Source: JBIQJD01 sp044507695 (GTDB taxonomy: Bacteria > Bacteroidota > Ignavibacteria > Ignavibacteriales > Ignavibacteriaceae). From it: a DNA stretch of 64,000 nt. Of the stretch, positions 45,801 to 54,596 are shown one piece after another. Position 1 is the stretch's first letter. Each line of letters opens with the position of its first letter. The stretch lies in NCBI GenBank assembly GCA_044507695.1, contig JBIQJD010000015.1:29168-93167 (forward strand), read 5' to 3'. The notes below the pieces were generated by a model. It had not been told where the DNA came from and made no database searches. It saw nothing but the letters and a program-made list of their open reading frames with translations. The translations under genes and the position numbers were made by a program.

Positions 45801-48568
45801 CTTTGGTGAATGACTCTGTTGATGTCAAAATCAAAATTAAAAATTACGGAATTATATCTGAGGATTCAGTTACCGTTCAGCTATTAGCTTCCTCAGCAGA
45901 TACATCTTACGAGATTGGAATTAAAAAAATTCCAAATTTTGGTGAACTTGATTCACTTAATTTTACATGGTATCCTGCTTCAGGTGGATTATATGAGCTT
46001 ACAGTTAAAGTAAATGAAACAGACATAATTCCTGAAGAAGATCATTCCGATAACATAACAACCGCATCGTTTGCTGTATTTAATCTTACAGAACCAAACA
46101 TTCTTTCTCCGGAAAAAGGATTCAGTACAAACGAGAGCAAAATCAACTTTTTATTTTCTGATATCGGACATTATGTTGATAAAGAATTATCCTACATAAT
46201 TGAGATTGATACCACATTAGACTTTCAAAATCCTGTAATTGTATCCGGTTTCATTTCTCCGCAGAACGGACTGCTGAACTGGCAATCACCACAGCTTAAT
46301 AAAGGGGAATATTTATGGCGTTCAAGAATTTTTGATGGAGAAAATTTTGGAAACTGGAGCCCGGTCAGAGGCTTCTTGATTACTGATACTCCTGATTCAG
46401 GTTATTCCTCATCGGGCAAACTTCTGAAGTTATATGATACATATAATATCATGTATTCTGATGAATCACATTCACTCGTACTTAATACAGAGCCATTACC
46501 GCCCAAACCTGATAGAACGAGATTTCTCGGTGATATTTATTTTAACACTGCCGGAATTGAGAATCTTGGTTTAACCACAATTACAACGGATGGAACCTAC
46601 ATTTACTTTGCAAACATCTGGTATTATTCGCTCCGGCATAATCCGCAGGGATATTCAAAAATCCATAAAATAGGAACAGGTTATAACGGAACAACAAAAG
46701 GGCAATATTACGGTACAATTCCCGGCTTCAATTATAAGATTGTTTACCAGATGTTTTATCACAGCGATGGTTTTATTTATGCTGCAACGGGCGATGCACA
46801 TTCACTTTTGAAAATAAATGTTGAAACAGGAGACACAACTTCTGTAGTAATTCCGGATGGTTTGCTTGAGAGTGAATCAGCCAGGGTACAGAACGGAGCT
46901 TTTTATATTACTTCTGATGGACAGTATGTATATAATCTTACTGTTAAAGATTCACTTGGCAATAATAAATATGTTTTAAGAACTTTTGATCCCGCAAACA
47001 ACTGGTCTTTAGCAAAACCGGATATGGTTTTATCGGGCAGCAGTTATTTTCCATACTTCTCCGGATTTTTTGTTGCTGCAGGATATTTATATCCGCTCGA
47101 GAATTTTAATGATAATTATATAAGAAGGATCAGGCTGGAAGATGGAGTTTATGAAGAAGAGTGGTATCTGAATCTGCCATATCAAAATATTTATTATGCA
47201 CTTTGTTATGATTGGATTCATGATGAGGTTTATGCCTCTGTTTTTAAAACAGGATTGCAGCCAAGAATTTCTAAGTTCAAAGGTAGATATTTTGATGCAT
47301 CGGGAACAATTACTTCGGAGATAATAGGCCCGGCTTCGGTTTGGAATAAATTAAATTACACATTGGAAACTGCCGGTTCACAGGGAAGTTATTCAGTTAC
47401 TCTTAAAGGATTAAATAAGAATACGAGAGAATGGGAAACTCTAAAAGAAAAAATTCCAAATACGTTTTTAATGAATGAAATACAGGCTTCACAATATCCT
47501 TATTTGCAGCTTGAATTTGTTTTGAATGAATCATCAAATATTAATTCAATTCCTCTGAAATTAAAAAATGTAAAAGTGAACTATTCAACTCCGCCTGAAA
47601 TCATACTTACAAAAAACAATTTCAGGTTTACTCCTGATACGCTTCTGCAGGGCTTTAACACCAACATGAAACTTCAATTAAAAAATATTGGCGGCTATGT
47701 TGCAAATAATATCAACGTAAAATTTTATTTAAACAATGCTGATTCATCATTCTATTCTGCAAATGTTAATCTGCCAAAAGACAGCACAGCCGAAATAAAT
47801 TATGAGATTGCAACATCATCCATTCTCTTTGAGAATAAAATAAAATCAATTGTTACGGTTCCATCGCTTGAGTATTTCACTTACAACAATATACTTGAAC
47901 AATCATTCTTTGTTGCGCGCGACAGCATTAAACCTGAATTTAAAATTACATTTGATGGTGAAGAAATAATTAATGAAGATATTGTTTCCGCCGCACCTGA
48001 AGTAATGATTACATTAGCTGATAACAGTCCGCTTCCGCTTGATACAAGTTACTTTACACTCGTGCATAATAATTTGCCGCTCAGATTTAGCAGGGAAGAT
48101 GTAGAATATTTTTATGAGCCATATCCCAATTCAAAGTTTACAATCAGGTGGAACCCGAAACTTGAAGATGGAAGACACACACTTGAAGTGCTTGCCAAAG
48201 ATGCATCCGGGAACTTTTTTGATTCAACTTCATCACGTACAGTATTTTATGTTTATAATGATAATGATATGTTGAATGTTTTCAACTATCCGAATCCTTT
48301 TACTAATGATACTTATTTTACATTTGAACTCCGCGGAACAGAAATACCTGAAGAATTCATTGTAAAAATTTATACAATTGCAGGAAGACTAATAAGAGAT
48401 CTATCTATTCCATCTTCCGAATTAAAAATTGGTTTTAATAAAATTTATTGGGATGGAAGAGACCAGGACGGTGATGAAATTGGGAACGGATTATATTTTT
48501 ATAAAATAATTTCAAAACTAAACGGACAAGTTAAATCAACCACACAAAAACTTGTAAAGGTGAAATAG
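42818..48568 (+). CDS. Giant gingipain-like (C25) protease with T9SS C-terminal sorting domain (PorU-like)
   Basis: 1916 residues. Signal peptide (about 1-20) and C25 propeptide region (about 21-230); caspase-like C25 domain (about 605-975) with catalytic His850 in NYYGHGGGAQW and Cys882 in TSATCYTAHFD; CARDB-type Ig domain (about 980-1089); a further Ig/Fn3 segment; a region with repeated YFANIW/FIYAATGD/YITSDGQY blades that looks like a beta-propeller (about 1240-1500); a second CARDB (about 1590-1690); an Ig domain; and a type-A T9SS sorting domain (about 1820-1916, FNYPNPFTNDTYF, NGLYFYKI, KLVKVK). It is probably exported by type IX secretion. It could be the PorU sortase or a secreted peptidase; PorU of Porphyromonas is much shorter. 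Confidence 0.87.
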   Translation: MKYISFILFLILTLANLNAQNYKVVHSDNEKIQVEFDFNGKYEVRDTLIDGKNFCVIKGKDFFIEEYGKPWLPKVQFNLGIPADANPTIKILSVDKKILSNKFVIPFPKNDPEIKQAGFEKEEFSEDDFNKAIYNSNKNFPEEISSVAGTFKMRYINTAAITVSPFQFNPVSRQLIFNSKILLEINYNNSGSVLGESIDDPMTIEFVKNNLINSSIAESWIKKDRKLKSPASAEDYWYNPSKDFYKFFLKTEGVYRITYQYLASAGVPLVSTPISDLELFNNGERVPINVIDFDNNNIFNEGDYFEFIGKPAAPTPYAKQNIYNTKNVYWFSYQGAGKGLFYKEKNGDPFFWERSTDKQLRTIHYEQDKIYERLGYAPDEKRDYWFWGIASAEYGVSKVRFQDQFPGFPEIVNDSYVTLRVNMHGMTNDYRCSTDHNAKIYINDKKIGEIEWDGQTEITFEGKFYVHQDSVPIYPGANDIVVEVHGDACSVNPSDQIRINWYELDYWRYNRGGTYYAFKSNPNEFGITRFWTWLWPSKNVKIYIPQKGEMITNFLYGPAQDNAIIFIDTVQAQTDYYMIADHAARLSIDSIAKDAASDYRNISNGADYIIITHPLLKSAAERLAEYRENNFPDSSIINPRIFIADVEQIYDEFSYGLLDPFALQKFVKYAFENWQQPAPAYVVLFGDMSWDYRQLLPASRPNFVPSIPVHAASLGTELSYGQAVSDNRIVAVSGNDPYPDLAIGRLSCESVEEGNILVDKIINYGADKSKAWRQNVLLVSSGQNLVDENSFRFNDENMAIAKTLLDPIGIASEKIFRYPNRPEYVQYQGDGPEIREGFKKGAALVNYYGHGGGAQWDLVFLNDDIYLLENKDKLPVVTSATCYTAHFDNQDVFGEHFIKVPDKGAIGFVGSSGLTLWGAGKFYNHLFYEAIFQKKIYNVGKALLDAANRYLRGKEYDLQLAVYTYLGDPLVKLVLPEKPDYVVQTNDISISPQNPLVNDSVDVKIKIKNYGIISEDSVTVQLLASSADTSYEIGIKKIPNFGELDSLNFTWYPASGGLYELTVKVNETDIIPEEDHSDNITTASFAVFNLTEPNILSPEKGFSTNESKINFLFSDIGHYVDKELSYIIEIDTTLDFQNPVIVSGFISPQNGLLNWQSPQLNKGEYLWRSRIFDGENFGNWSPVRGFLITDTPDSGYSSSGKLLKLYDTYNIMYSDESHSLVLNTEPLPPKPDRTRFLGDIYFNTAGIENLGLTTITTDGTYIYFANIWYYSLRHNPQGYSKIHKIGTGYNGTTKGQYYGTIPGFNYKIVYQMFYHSDGFIYAATGDAHSLLKINVETGDTTSVVIPDGLLESESARVQNGAFYITSDGQYVYNLTVKDSLGNNKYVLRTFDPANNWSLAKPDMVLSGSSYFPYFSGFFVAAGYLYPLENFNDNYIRRIRLEDGVYEEEWYLNLPYQNIYYALCYDWIHDEVYASVFKTGLQPRISKFKGRYFDASGTITSEIIGPASVWNKLNYTLETAGSQGSYSVTLKGLNKNTREWETLKEKIPNTFLMNEIQASQYPYLQLEFVLNESSNINSIPLKLKNVKVNYSTPPEIILTKNNFRFTPDTLLQGFNTNMKLQLKNIGGYVANNINVKFYLNNADSSFYSANVNLPKDSTAEINYEIATSSILFENKIKSIVTVPSLEYFTYNNILEQSFFVARDSIKPEFKITFDGEEIINEDIVSAAPEVMITLADNSPLPLDTSYFTLVHNNLPLRFSREDVEYFYEPYPNSKFTIRWNPKLEDGRHTLEVLAKDASGNFFDSTSSRTVFYVYNDNDMLNVFNYPNPFTNDTYFTFELRGTEIPEEFIVKIYTIAGRLIRDLSIPSSELKIGFNKIYWDGRDQDGDEIGNGLYFYKIISKLNGQVKSTTQKLVKVK

Positions 48569-48702
48569 ATTTTATTTCAGTATTCCTCACAACTTCAATA
48601 AAATCATTCACTTAATGATACTGCGCACTCCTAACAAAAATGATTGCACATATTTTTATAATTATTTAATTTCATCCCATCACCAACAATCAAAGGTTCA
48701 AT

Positions 48703-50532
48703 ATGTGCGGAATAGTGGGCTATATAGGTGAGAAAAACTGCGTTCCAATTCTAATCAACGGATTGAAGCGCCTTGAATACAGGGGATATGATTCTGCTGG
48801 TATCGGCATCATCAACACTCAGCCAGAAGTTTTTAAATTCAAAGGGAAGGTTTCCCTCCTCGAAGAAAAAATTGATAAGCTTGAGTTAAATGCAACAATC
48901 GGAATAGGCCATACGCGCTGGGCAACTCATGGAATTCCAAATGAAATTAATGCACATCCGCATTACAATTCTGATAAATCTTTATTCGTAATTCATAATG
49001 GAATAATTGAAAATTATCAAACACTTCGTGCAGGATTAAAAAAACTCGGTTATCAGTTTATAACTGAAACTGATTCAGAAGTTCTTCCGCACTTAATAGA
49101 CAGCTTCATTAAAAAAGGATACAACTTATTCAAAGCAGTTCAGCTATCGTTAAATGAAGTTGAAGGAACATACGGACTTGCAGTCGTTTATCAGAAAGAA
49201 CCAAATAAAATTGTTGCTGCAAGAAAAGGTTCCCCCTTAGTTATAGGAATAGGGGAAAATGAGAACTTTGTTGCTTCAGATGTTTCTGCAATTCTTGCTC
49301 ACACCAAACAAGTTGTATACCTGGAAGATGGTGAGGTTGTAGAAATATTTAAAGATCACTTTGTTGCCAAAACAATTTTTGATAAAGAAATCGAAAAAGA
49401 AGTTCATGAAATAAGCATGTCTCTTGATGAAATTGATAAAGGAGGATATGCTCACTTCATGCTAAAAGAAATTATGGAACAGCCTGAATCGGTACGAAAT
49501 TCAATGCGCGGAAGAATTGTTCTGAACAAAGGAATTGCAAAGTTAGGGGGACTAGAAAGCGTTGCAGATCGTCTCGCAAACTCCAAACGAATAATAATTT
49601 CTGCATGCGGTACAAGCTGGCATGCCGGACTTGTTGGTGAGTACATGCTTGAACAATTTGCACGCATTCCAACAGAAGTAGAATATGCTTCTGAATTCAG
49701 ATACAGAAATCCAATCATCAACTCAGATGATGCAATTTTCTTCATTTCACAAAGCGGTGAAACTGCAGATACACTTGCAGCGCTTCGTGAAGCAAAAATT
49801 CGCGGTGCACTTGTACTTGGAATTTGTAACGCTGTTGGAAGTTCAATTGCACGTGAAAGTATGGCGGGAGTTTATACTCATGCCGGCCCTGAGATTGGTG
49901 TTGCTTCAACAAAAGCGTTTACATCTCAGCTTGTTGTTCTTTCCTTAATTACCTTACTTATTGCAAGAAAGAAAAACATGAGCCTGGTTGATGGAAAAAA
50001 TATCGCTGAAGAGCTTTTAAAAATTCCTGAAAAGATTGAACAAATTTTGAAACTAAATGATAAGATTGAGTACATTGCATCCGAATTTACGCACGTAAGT
50101 AATTTTCTTTATTTAGGCAGAGGTTATAATTTCCCTGTTGCACTTGAAGGTGCATTAAAGCTTAAAGAAATTTCTTACATACATGCAGAAGGATATCCAG
50201 CAGCGGAAATGAAGCACGGACCAATTGCATTAATTGATGAAAACATGCCGGTAATTTTTATTGCACCGAAAGATTCAACCTATGAAAAAATAATAAGTAA
50301 TATTGAGGAGATTAAAGCGCGCAAAGGAAGGATTATTGCAATTGCAAGTGAGAATGATTCGGAGATTGATAAACTTGTAGATTTCACAATTAAAATTCCG
50401 GATACAATAAGAATGCTGATGCCAATTCTAACTGTAATTCCGCTTCAGTTATTAGCATATCATATTGCCGTTAAAAAAGGTCTAAATGTTGATCAGCCGA
50501 GAAATCTTGCGAAAAGTGTAACGGTTGAGTAG
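48703..50532 (+). CDS. glmS: Glutamine-fructose-6-phosphate aminotransferase
   Basis: 609 residues. Residue Cys2 (MCGIVGYIG) is the glutaminase nucleophile; RLEYRGYDSAGI and GHTRWATHG follow. Two SIS sugar-isomerase domains occupy about 285-600, with ISACGTSWHAGL, FISQSGETADTLAALR and the C-terminal PRNLAKSVTVE. It makes glucosamine 6-phosphate, feeding peptidoglycan and glycan synthesis. No glmS ribozyme is recognisable in the 134 bases upstream. Confidence 0.96.
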   Translation: MCGIVGYIGEKNCVPILINGLKRLEYRGYDSAGIGIINTQPEVFKFKGKVSLLEEKIDKLELNATIGIGHTRWATHGIPNEINAHPHYNSDKSLFVIHNGIIENYQTLRAGLKKLGYQFITETDSEVLPHLIDSFIKKGYNLFKAVQLSLNEVEGTYGLAVVYQKEPNKIVAARKGSPLVIGIGENENFVASDVSAILAHTKQVVYLEDGEVVEIFKDHFVAKTIFDKEIEKEVHEISMSLDEIDKGGYAHFMLKEIMEQPESVRNSMRGRIVLNKGIAKLGGLESVADRLANSKRIIISACGTSWHAGLVGEYMLEQFARIPTEVEYASEFRYRNPIINSDDAIFFISQSGETADTLAALREAKIRGALVLGICNAVGSSIARESMAGVYTHAGPEIGVASTKAFTSQLVVLSLITLLIARKKNMSLVDGKNIAEELLKIPEKIEQILKLNDKIEYIASEFTHVSNFLYLGRGYNFPVALEGALKLKEISYIHAEGYPAAEMKHGPIALIDENMPVIFIAPKDSTYEKIISNIEEIKARKGRIIAIASENDSEIDKLVDFTIKIPDTIRMLMPILTVIPLQLLAYHIAVKKGLNVDQPRNLAKSVTVE

Positions 50533-50671
50533 CTGATCAATGCTTTGGTATTGCGGCTGTTAAAAAGCTTCCCTCCTGAGAAGTTCTTAGGATAGTTGAG
50601 TTCACTCCTCTCAAATTTATTGTAAAATTAATTTATAAAGAGATAAAAAATCTTTTTAACACTTCAAAAAC

Positions 50672-50703
50672 TTTTGAGAATAAATAAAAATTTTCTATTT
50701 TTC
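50672..50703 (+). promoter_or_regulatory. Probable promoter of tRNA-Phe
   Basis: TTTTG (50672-50676), 19 bases, then TATTTTTC (50696-50703), one base off TAnnTTTG. The tRNA begins 18 bases further on. Confidence 0.38.
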
Positions 50704-50720
50704 GGCTCACATTTTTTGAA

Positions 50721-50793
50721 GGGCAGATAGCTCAGTCGGTAGAGCAAAGGACTGAAAATCCTTGTGTCGGGGGTTCGATTCCCTCTCTGCCCA
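50721..50793 (+). tRNA. tRNA-Phe (GAA)
   Basis: 73 bases. All stems pair: acceptor GGGCAGA/TCTGCCC, D-arm with loop TCAGTCGGTAGA, anticodon stem AAGGA/TCCTT with loop CTGAAAA (anticodon GAA at 50754-50756), T-stem GGGGG/CCCTC with loop TTCGATT. The discriminator is A; CCA is not encoded. Confidence 0.97.
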
Positions 50794-50800
50794 CGTCTTC

Positions 50801-50830
50801 AACCCGCTTAACCGAGAGCGGGTTTTTTAT
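50801..50830 (+). terminator. Intrinsic terminator after tRNA-Phe
   Basis: Eight-base stem AACCCGCT/AGCGGGTT (50801-50808, 50817-50824) with an eight-base loop, then a T-rich run. It starts eight bases after the tRNA end. Confidence 0.85.
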
Positions 50831-51043
50831 TTCAAATAATTCATCTTTCTTATCTCTTCAATAATATTTAAATAGTAATTATAACTTAACTAAACGTTCA
50901 AACCTCATCTTCTATGTTGGTGCACAACTTTAATATTGTTTTATTAGCATAAAAGTAACGCAATACATCAATATTTTTGTTTTCAAACTTTTGTTCCGTG
51001 TTTTATTCCTTAATGAACTTAATTCCAATTGCGCATTTATTTG

Positions 51044-51051
51044 TATATTTG
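51044..51051 (+). promoter_or_regulatory. Probable -7 element of icd
   Basis: TATATTTG matches TAnnTTTG; transcription would begin near 51058 and leave a leader of about 90 bases. No good -33 TTG at 19-21 bases. Confidence 0.35.
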
Positions 51052-51072
51052 TAGTCTGTTTTCATGCTGTTT

Positions 51073-51097
51073 ACAGCTTTTATAAAATACAAGCTGT
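51073..51097. repeat. Inverted repeat in the icd leader
   Basis: ACAGCTT (51073-51079) and AAGCTGT (51091-51097) are exact inverted arms separated by 11 bases. They lie downstream of the -7 element and about 50 bases before the start codon, so this could be an operator or an RNA hairpin. Confidence 0.45.
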
Positions 51098-51146
51098 GCA
51101 TTGATTATTAAGATTTAACACGATTAAATATAAATTGGAGAAAAAA

Positions 51147-52172
51147 TTGGCTCACAAAATTACATTAATTCCAGGTGATGGAATAGGACCGGAGATTACA
51201 AAATCTGCAACCCGGGTTATTGAACACGCCGGAGTGCAAATTGATTGGGATGTTGTAGAAGCAGGCTTAACAGCATTAGAAAAATATCATGATCCGCTGC
51301 CGCAGGAAGTTATTGACTCGATTGATAAAAATAAAATTGCTTTGAAGGGTCCGCTTACAACTCCTGTTGGCAAAGGCTTCCGAAGTGTAAACGTTGCGCT
51401 TAGAAAAGAGTTTGAATTATATGTAAATCAAAGACCGGCAAAAACATTTAAGGGAATTAAAACATTATTTGATGAAATTGATTTAATTATTTTCCGTGAA
51501 AATCTTGAAGAATTTTATTCCGGAATTGAACATTATATTGACAGCAGCCGTTCAGCAGCAGAAACAATCGGTATAATTACAAAGAGAGGTTCGGAGAGAA
51601 TAATAAAATTTGCATTTGAATATGCACGCAAACACGGCAGAAAAAAAGTAACGCTGGTTCATAAAGCAAATATTTTAAAATTTACCGGCGGTCTATTTTT
51701 AGATGTTGGAGTAGAGATTGCCAAGGATTATCCGGAAATAAATTTTGATGATAAAATAATTGATAATATGGCAATGCAGATGGTAATGAATCCTTATCAA
51801 TTCGATTGTATTGTAACTACAAATTTATTTGGTGATATTCTTTCAGATCTTGCATCAGGACTTGTTGGCGGACTTGGTTTAGCCCCGGGCGCTAATATTG
51901 GAGACGGTGTTGCTATCTTTGAAGCTGTACATGGTTCAGCACCGGATATTGCAAGACAAAACATTGCTAATCCATCTGCCCTAATTCTTGCAGCCGTTAT
52001 GATGCTTGATCATATTGGTGAACATGATGCAGCAAAAAGATTAGAGAAGGCAGTTGCAAATGTTATTGCTGAAGGCAAATCAGTTACAAAGGATATCAAC
52101 AAAGAAAAGTTTGTAACAACTTCTGAATATACAGATGCCATTTGCCGTGAACTGGATAATATGAAAAGCTAA
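51147..52172 (+). CDS. icd: NAD-dependent isocitrate dehydrogenase
   Basis: 341 residues from TTG 51147, which has GGAG six bases upstream; a TTG at 51135 overlaps that site and is not used. The isocitrate signature SxNxxLR is present (SVNVALR), which separates it from isopropylmalate dehydrogenase. AVHGSAPDIARQNIANP carries the Asp-Ile pair typical of NAD rather than NADP specificity. ENLEEFYSGIE is the eukaryote-like IDH3/homoisocitrate-type block. It oxidises isocitrate to 2-oxoglutarate in the TCA cycle. It is followed by a strong terminator. Confidence 0.9.
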   Translation: MAHKITLIPGDGIGPEITKSATRVIEHAGVQIDWDVVEAGLTALEKYHDPLPQEVIDSIDKNKIALKGPLTTPVGKGFRSVNVALRKEFELYVNQRPAKTFKGIKTLFDEIDLIIFRENLEEFYSGIEHYIDSSRSAAETIGIITKRGSERIIKFAFEYARKHGRKKVTLVHKANILKFTGGLFLDVGVEIAKDYPEINFDDKIIDNMAMQMVMNPYQFDCIVTTNLFGDILSDLASGLVGGLGLAPGANIGDGVAIFEAVHGSAPDIARQNIANPSALILAAVMMLDHIGEHDAAKRLEKAVANVIAEGKSVTKDINKEKFVTTSEYTDAICRELDNMKS

Positions 52173-52235
52173 AACAAGTAAAAATTGGAATGAATGTAAT
52201 TATCATTTTCAGACAAGGAATGAGAAATCAGCAGC

Positions 52236-52280
52236 AGGGAGAAGTCTTTAAATACTCAAGACTTCTCTCTTCTGTTTTTC
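52236..52280 (+). terminator. Intrinsic terminator after icd
   Basis: A 13-pair stem (arms about 52236-52248 and 52258-52270, core GAAGTCTT/AAGACTTC, one G-T pair) with a nine-base loop, followed by a T-rich tail (TCTGTTTTTC). Confidence 0.8.
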
Positions 52281-52361
52281 AAATACAATCAACAGAATGA
52301 TAGAATATTTTCGTTGATTAATTAAAATTTTAATTGAACCTGATATAGGCCAAAAATTATT

Positions 52362-53567
52362 TTGAAAAGTAAAACTCCTCTTTATCTAATATTTTTAACT
52401 GTATTTATTGATCTGCTTGGATTCGGAATCCTGATCCCAATTCTGCCAACTTTTGCTACAAAAGAATTGCATGTAGATGAAACTGCGATCGGAATTGCAA
52501 TAGCTATTTATTCATTCACTCAATTTTTCTTCAATCCGATTTTCGGAAAATCATCTGATAAACACGGCCGCCGCCCGCTGATTGTAATCAGCCTTTTGTT
52601 AAACGCAATTGGTTATTTGATTTTTGCATTCACGCACACTTACTGGATGCTTCTTGCTTCCAGAATAATTGCCGGAATAGGCGGAAGCGCAATAGGTGTT
52701 GCACAGGCTTATATTGCGGATGTAACAACGAAGGAGAACCGGTCTAAAGGTATGGGATTAATTGGCGCGGCTTTCGGCTTGGGCTTTGTCTTTGGTCCAT
52801 TAATTGGTGGCTTTTTAGCTGAGTATGGTTATGCTGTTACCGGATTTGTTAGTGCGGGTTTTTCAACTCTTGCATTTATACTTACGCTGCTTTACCTGCC
52901 CGAATCAAATCTGAACAGAAATAAACTTCTTAAAAGAAAATTATTTGATGTTGACGCTGCTAAAAATATTTTTCGGAATATTAATCTTGCTATTCCAATA
53001 ATCCTTTTTTTCCTTCTCACATTTTCTGTTGCAAATATTTATGGAACTTTTGCTCTGCTTGGATTTAAAGTTTATCACTTTACAGATTTGCAGAATGGAT
53101 ATATGTATGGAATTGTTGGATTATCATCCGCAGTGGTACAGGGTGGTTTGCTTCATTTAGTATCAAAATATTTGAAAGAAAATACTCTCATAATTGCCGG
53201 ATCAATCTGTATGATGATTGGCCTGGCACTGATGCCATACGGCCAAACTTTTTTAGGGCTTGCAATAATTGTGTTTGTTCTCTCAATCGGAACAGGAACA
53301 CTTCAGCCAACTGTTTTAAGTTTGATTTCTGAAGTAACACCAGAAGCAGAACAGGGAATAACTCTTGGTTTGAATCAATCATTTTCTGCTTTTGCAAGAG
53401 TGCTTGGACCCTTGTGGGGCGGTTTTGCTTTTGAGTATATGGGATATGAATTTCCTTTTCTTACCGGTGCTTTTTTTACGCTACTGATTTTGATTATCTG
53501 TATCGTGTATTTGCCAAAGATTACAAAAATTGAAAATCACGAAAAGATTGAAATTAGGGAATCATAA
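52362..53567 (+). CDS. MFS transporter, TetA-like drug/H+ antiporter
   Basis: 401 residues with 12 predicted membrane helices. Motif A between helices 2 and 3 is GKSSDKHGRRPLIVIS, and the helix-5 antiporter motif C region is LIGAAFGLGFVFGPLIGGFLAEYG. The start FIDLLGFGILIPILPTFA is typical of the TetA(B)/multidrug 12-TMS branch. It likely exports a small molecule against protons at the inner membrane; substrate unknown. The start is TTG 52362. No regulator gene is adjacent. Confidence 0.86.
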   Translation: MKSKTPLYLIFLTVFIDLLGFGILIPILPTFATKELHVDETAIGIAIAIYSFTQFFFNPIFGKSSDKHGRRPLIVISLLLNAIGYLIFAFTHTYWMLLASRIIAGIGGSAIGVAQAYIADVTTKENRSKGMGLIGAAFGLGFVFGPLIGGFLAEYGYAVTGFVSAGFSTLAFILTLLYLPESNLNRNKLLKRKLFDVDAAKNIFRNINLAIPIILFFLLTFSVANIYGTFALLGFKVYHFTDLQNGYMYGIVGLSSAVVQGGLLHLVSKYLKENTLIIAGSICMMIGLALMPYGQTFLGLAIIVFVLSIGTGTLQPTVLSLISEVTPEAEQGITLGLNQSFSAFARVLGPLWGGFAFEYMGYEFPFLTGAFFTLLILIICIVYLPKITKIENHEKIEIRES

Positions 53568-53609
53568 AATGACTTCTTTACATAACCATCAATTGCCTAT
53601 ATTTGCAAT

Positions 53610-54596
53610 ATGTTTTCTGTAGGAAAATTAAATATTAACAAAGCAATCCTTCTTGCACCAATGGAAGACGTCACGGATGTTTCCTTTCGTTTAGTTTGTA
53701 AGGAATTAGGCGCAGATGTTGTTTACACAGAATTTGTAAATGCTGAAGGTTTGGTGCGCGCAACGGAACGTACTCACCGCAAATTGAAAATCATTGATCA
53801 GGAGCGCCCGGTTGGAATTCAGATTTATGGTGGAAATATTAAATCAATGGTTGATGCTGCAAGAATTGCTGAAGCCGAACAACCGGATCTAATTGATATT
53901 AACGCGGGCTGCTGGGTGAAGGGAGTTGTTGGGCAAGGTGCCGGTGCCGGTTTGCTGAAAGATCCCGTTTACATGCAGCAGCTTGTTAAAGAAGTTGTTA
54001 ATGCGGTTTCGATTCCTGTTACTGTTAAAACAAGACTTGGCTGGGATAGCAGCAGCATTTATATACTTGATGTTGCCAAACGAATGGAAGATGCAGGAGC
54101 CAAAGCATTAACAATTCACTGCAGAACCCGGGTAATGGGGCATAAAGGTGAAGCTGATTGGACATGGATTCCCAGAATAAAAGAAGTTGTTAATATTCCC
54201 GTTGCTTTAAATGGAAATGTTCTGACTTCTCATGATGTAAAAAAAGCATTTGATGAAACCGGAGCTGATGCTGTTATGATTGCGCGGGGAGCGATCGGCA
54301 ATCCATGGATTTTTGCAGAAGCAAAAGAACTTCTTTCAACCGGTAAAATTACTTTTAATATTGATGAAGAGTTAAGAATTAAAACCGCGCTTCGCCACCT
54401 TAAACTTGCAATTGATGTTAAAGGAATGAAACGCGCCGTTCTTGAACATCGTAAATTTTACACAGGATACCTTAAAGGTTTGCATGGGATTTCTGAAATT
54501 AGAAAGAAACTCATGGTACCGGTTGAATACAACGAAGTGGAGGATATTCTTCTTACTTATCTGGATGATCTGCGCTCTTACAAAGTAGCTGTTTAA
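53610..54596 (+). CDS. dusB: tRNA-dihydrouridine synthase, DusB family
   Basis: 328 residues. FMN-binding TIM barrel with LAPMEDVTDVSFRLVCKELGADVVYTEF, VGIQIYGG, the block INAGCWVKGVVGQGAGAGLLKDP, VTVKTRLGWD, IHCRTRV and VMIARGAIGNPWIF. The catalytic Cys is kept, but the usual GCP is GCW. It reduces uridines of tRNA with NADPH. The start is ATG 53610, 42 bases after the transporter gene. Confidence 0.9.
   Translation: MFSVGKLNINKAILLAPMEDVTDVSFRLVCKELGADVVYTEFVNAEGLVRATERTHRKLKIIDQERPVGIQIYGGNIKSMVDAARIAEAEQPDLIDINAGCWVKGVVGQGAGAGLLKDPVYMQQLVKEVVNAVSIPVTVKTRLGWDSSSIYILDVAKRMEDAGAKALTIHCRTRVMGHKGEADWTWIPRIKEVVNIPVALNGNVLTSHDVKKAFDETGADAVMIARGAIGNPWIFAEAKELLSTGKITFNIDEELRIKTALRHLKLAIDVKGMKRAVLEHRKFYTGYLKGLHGISEIRKKLMVPVEYNEVEDILLTYLDDLRSYKVAV

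Larger units (their letters stand above)
50831..51146. other. Leader region of the isocitrate dehydrogenase gene, no coding sequence seen
   Basis: 316 bases, AT-rich. The first 200 bases show nothing recognisable. The last 100 hold a -7-like TATATTTG, an inverted repeat and the TGGAG ribosome site listed separately. No convincing ORF on either strand. Confidence 0.6.

Noticed and set aside
48569..48702. glmS ribozyme upstream of glmS
   Set aside because: The gap of 134 bases shows no conserved ribozyme core; such elements are mostly in Firmicutes.
50574..50592. 19-base near-palindrome after glmS (TCCTGAGAA/TTCTTAGGA)
   Set aside because: The loop would be a single base and no T-run follows, so I do not call it a terminator.
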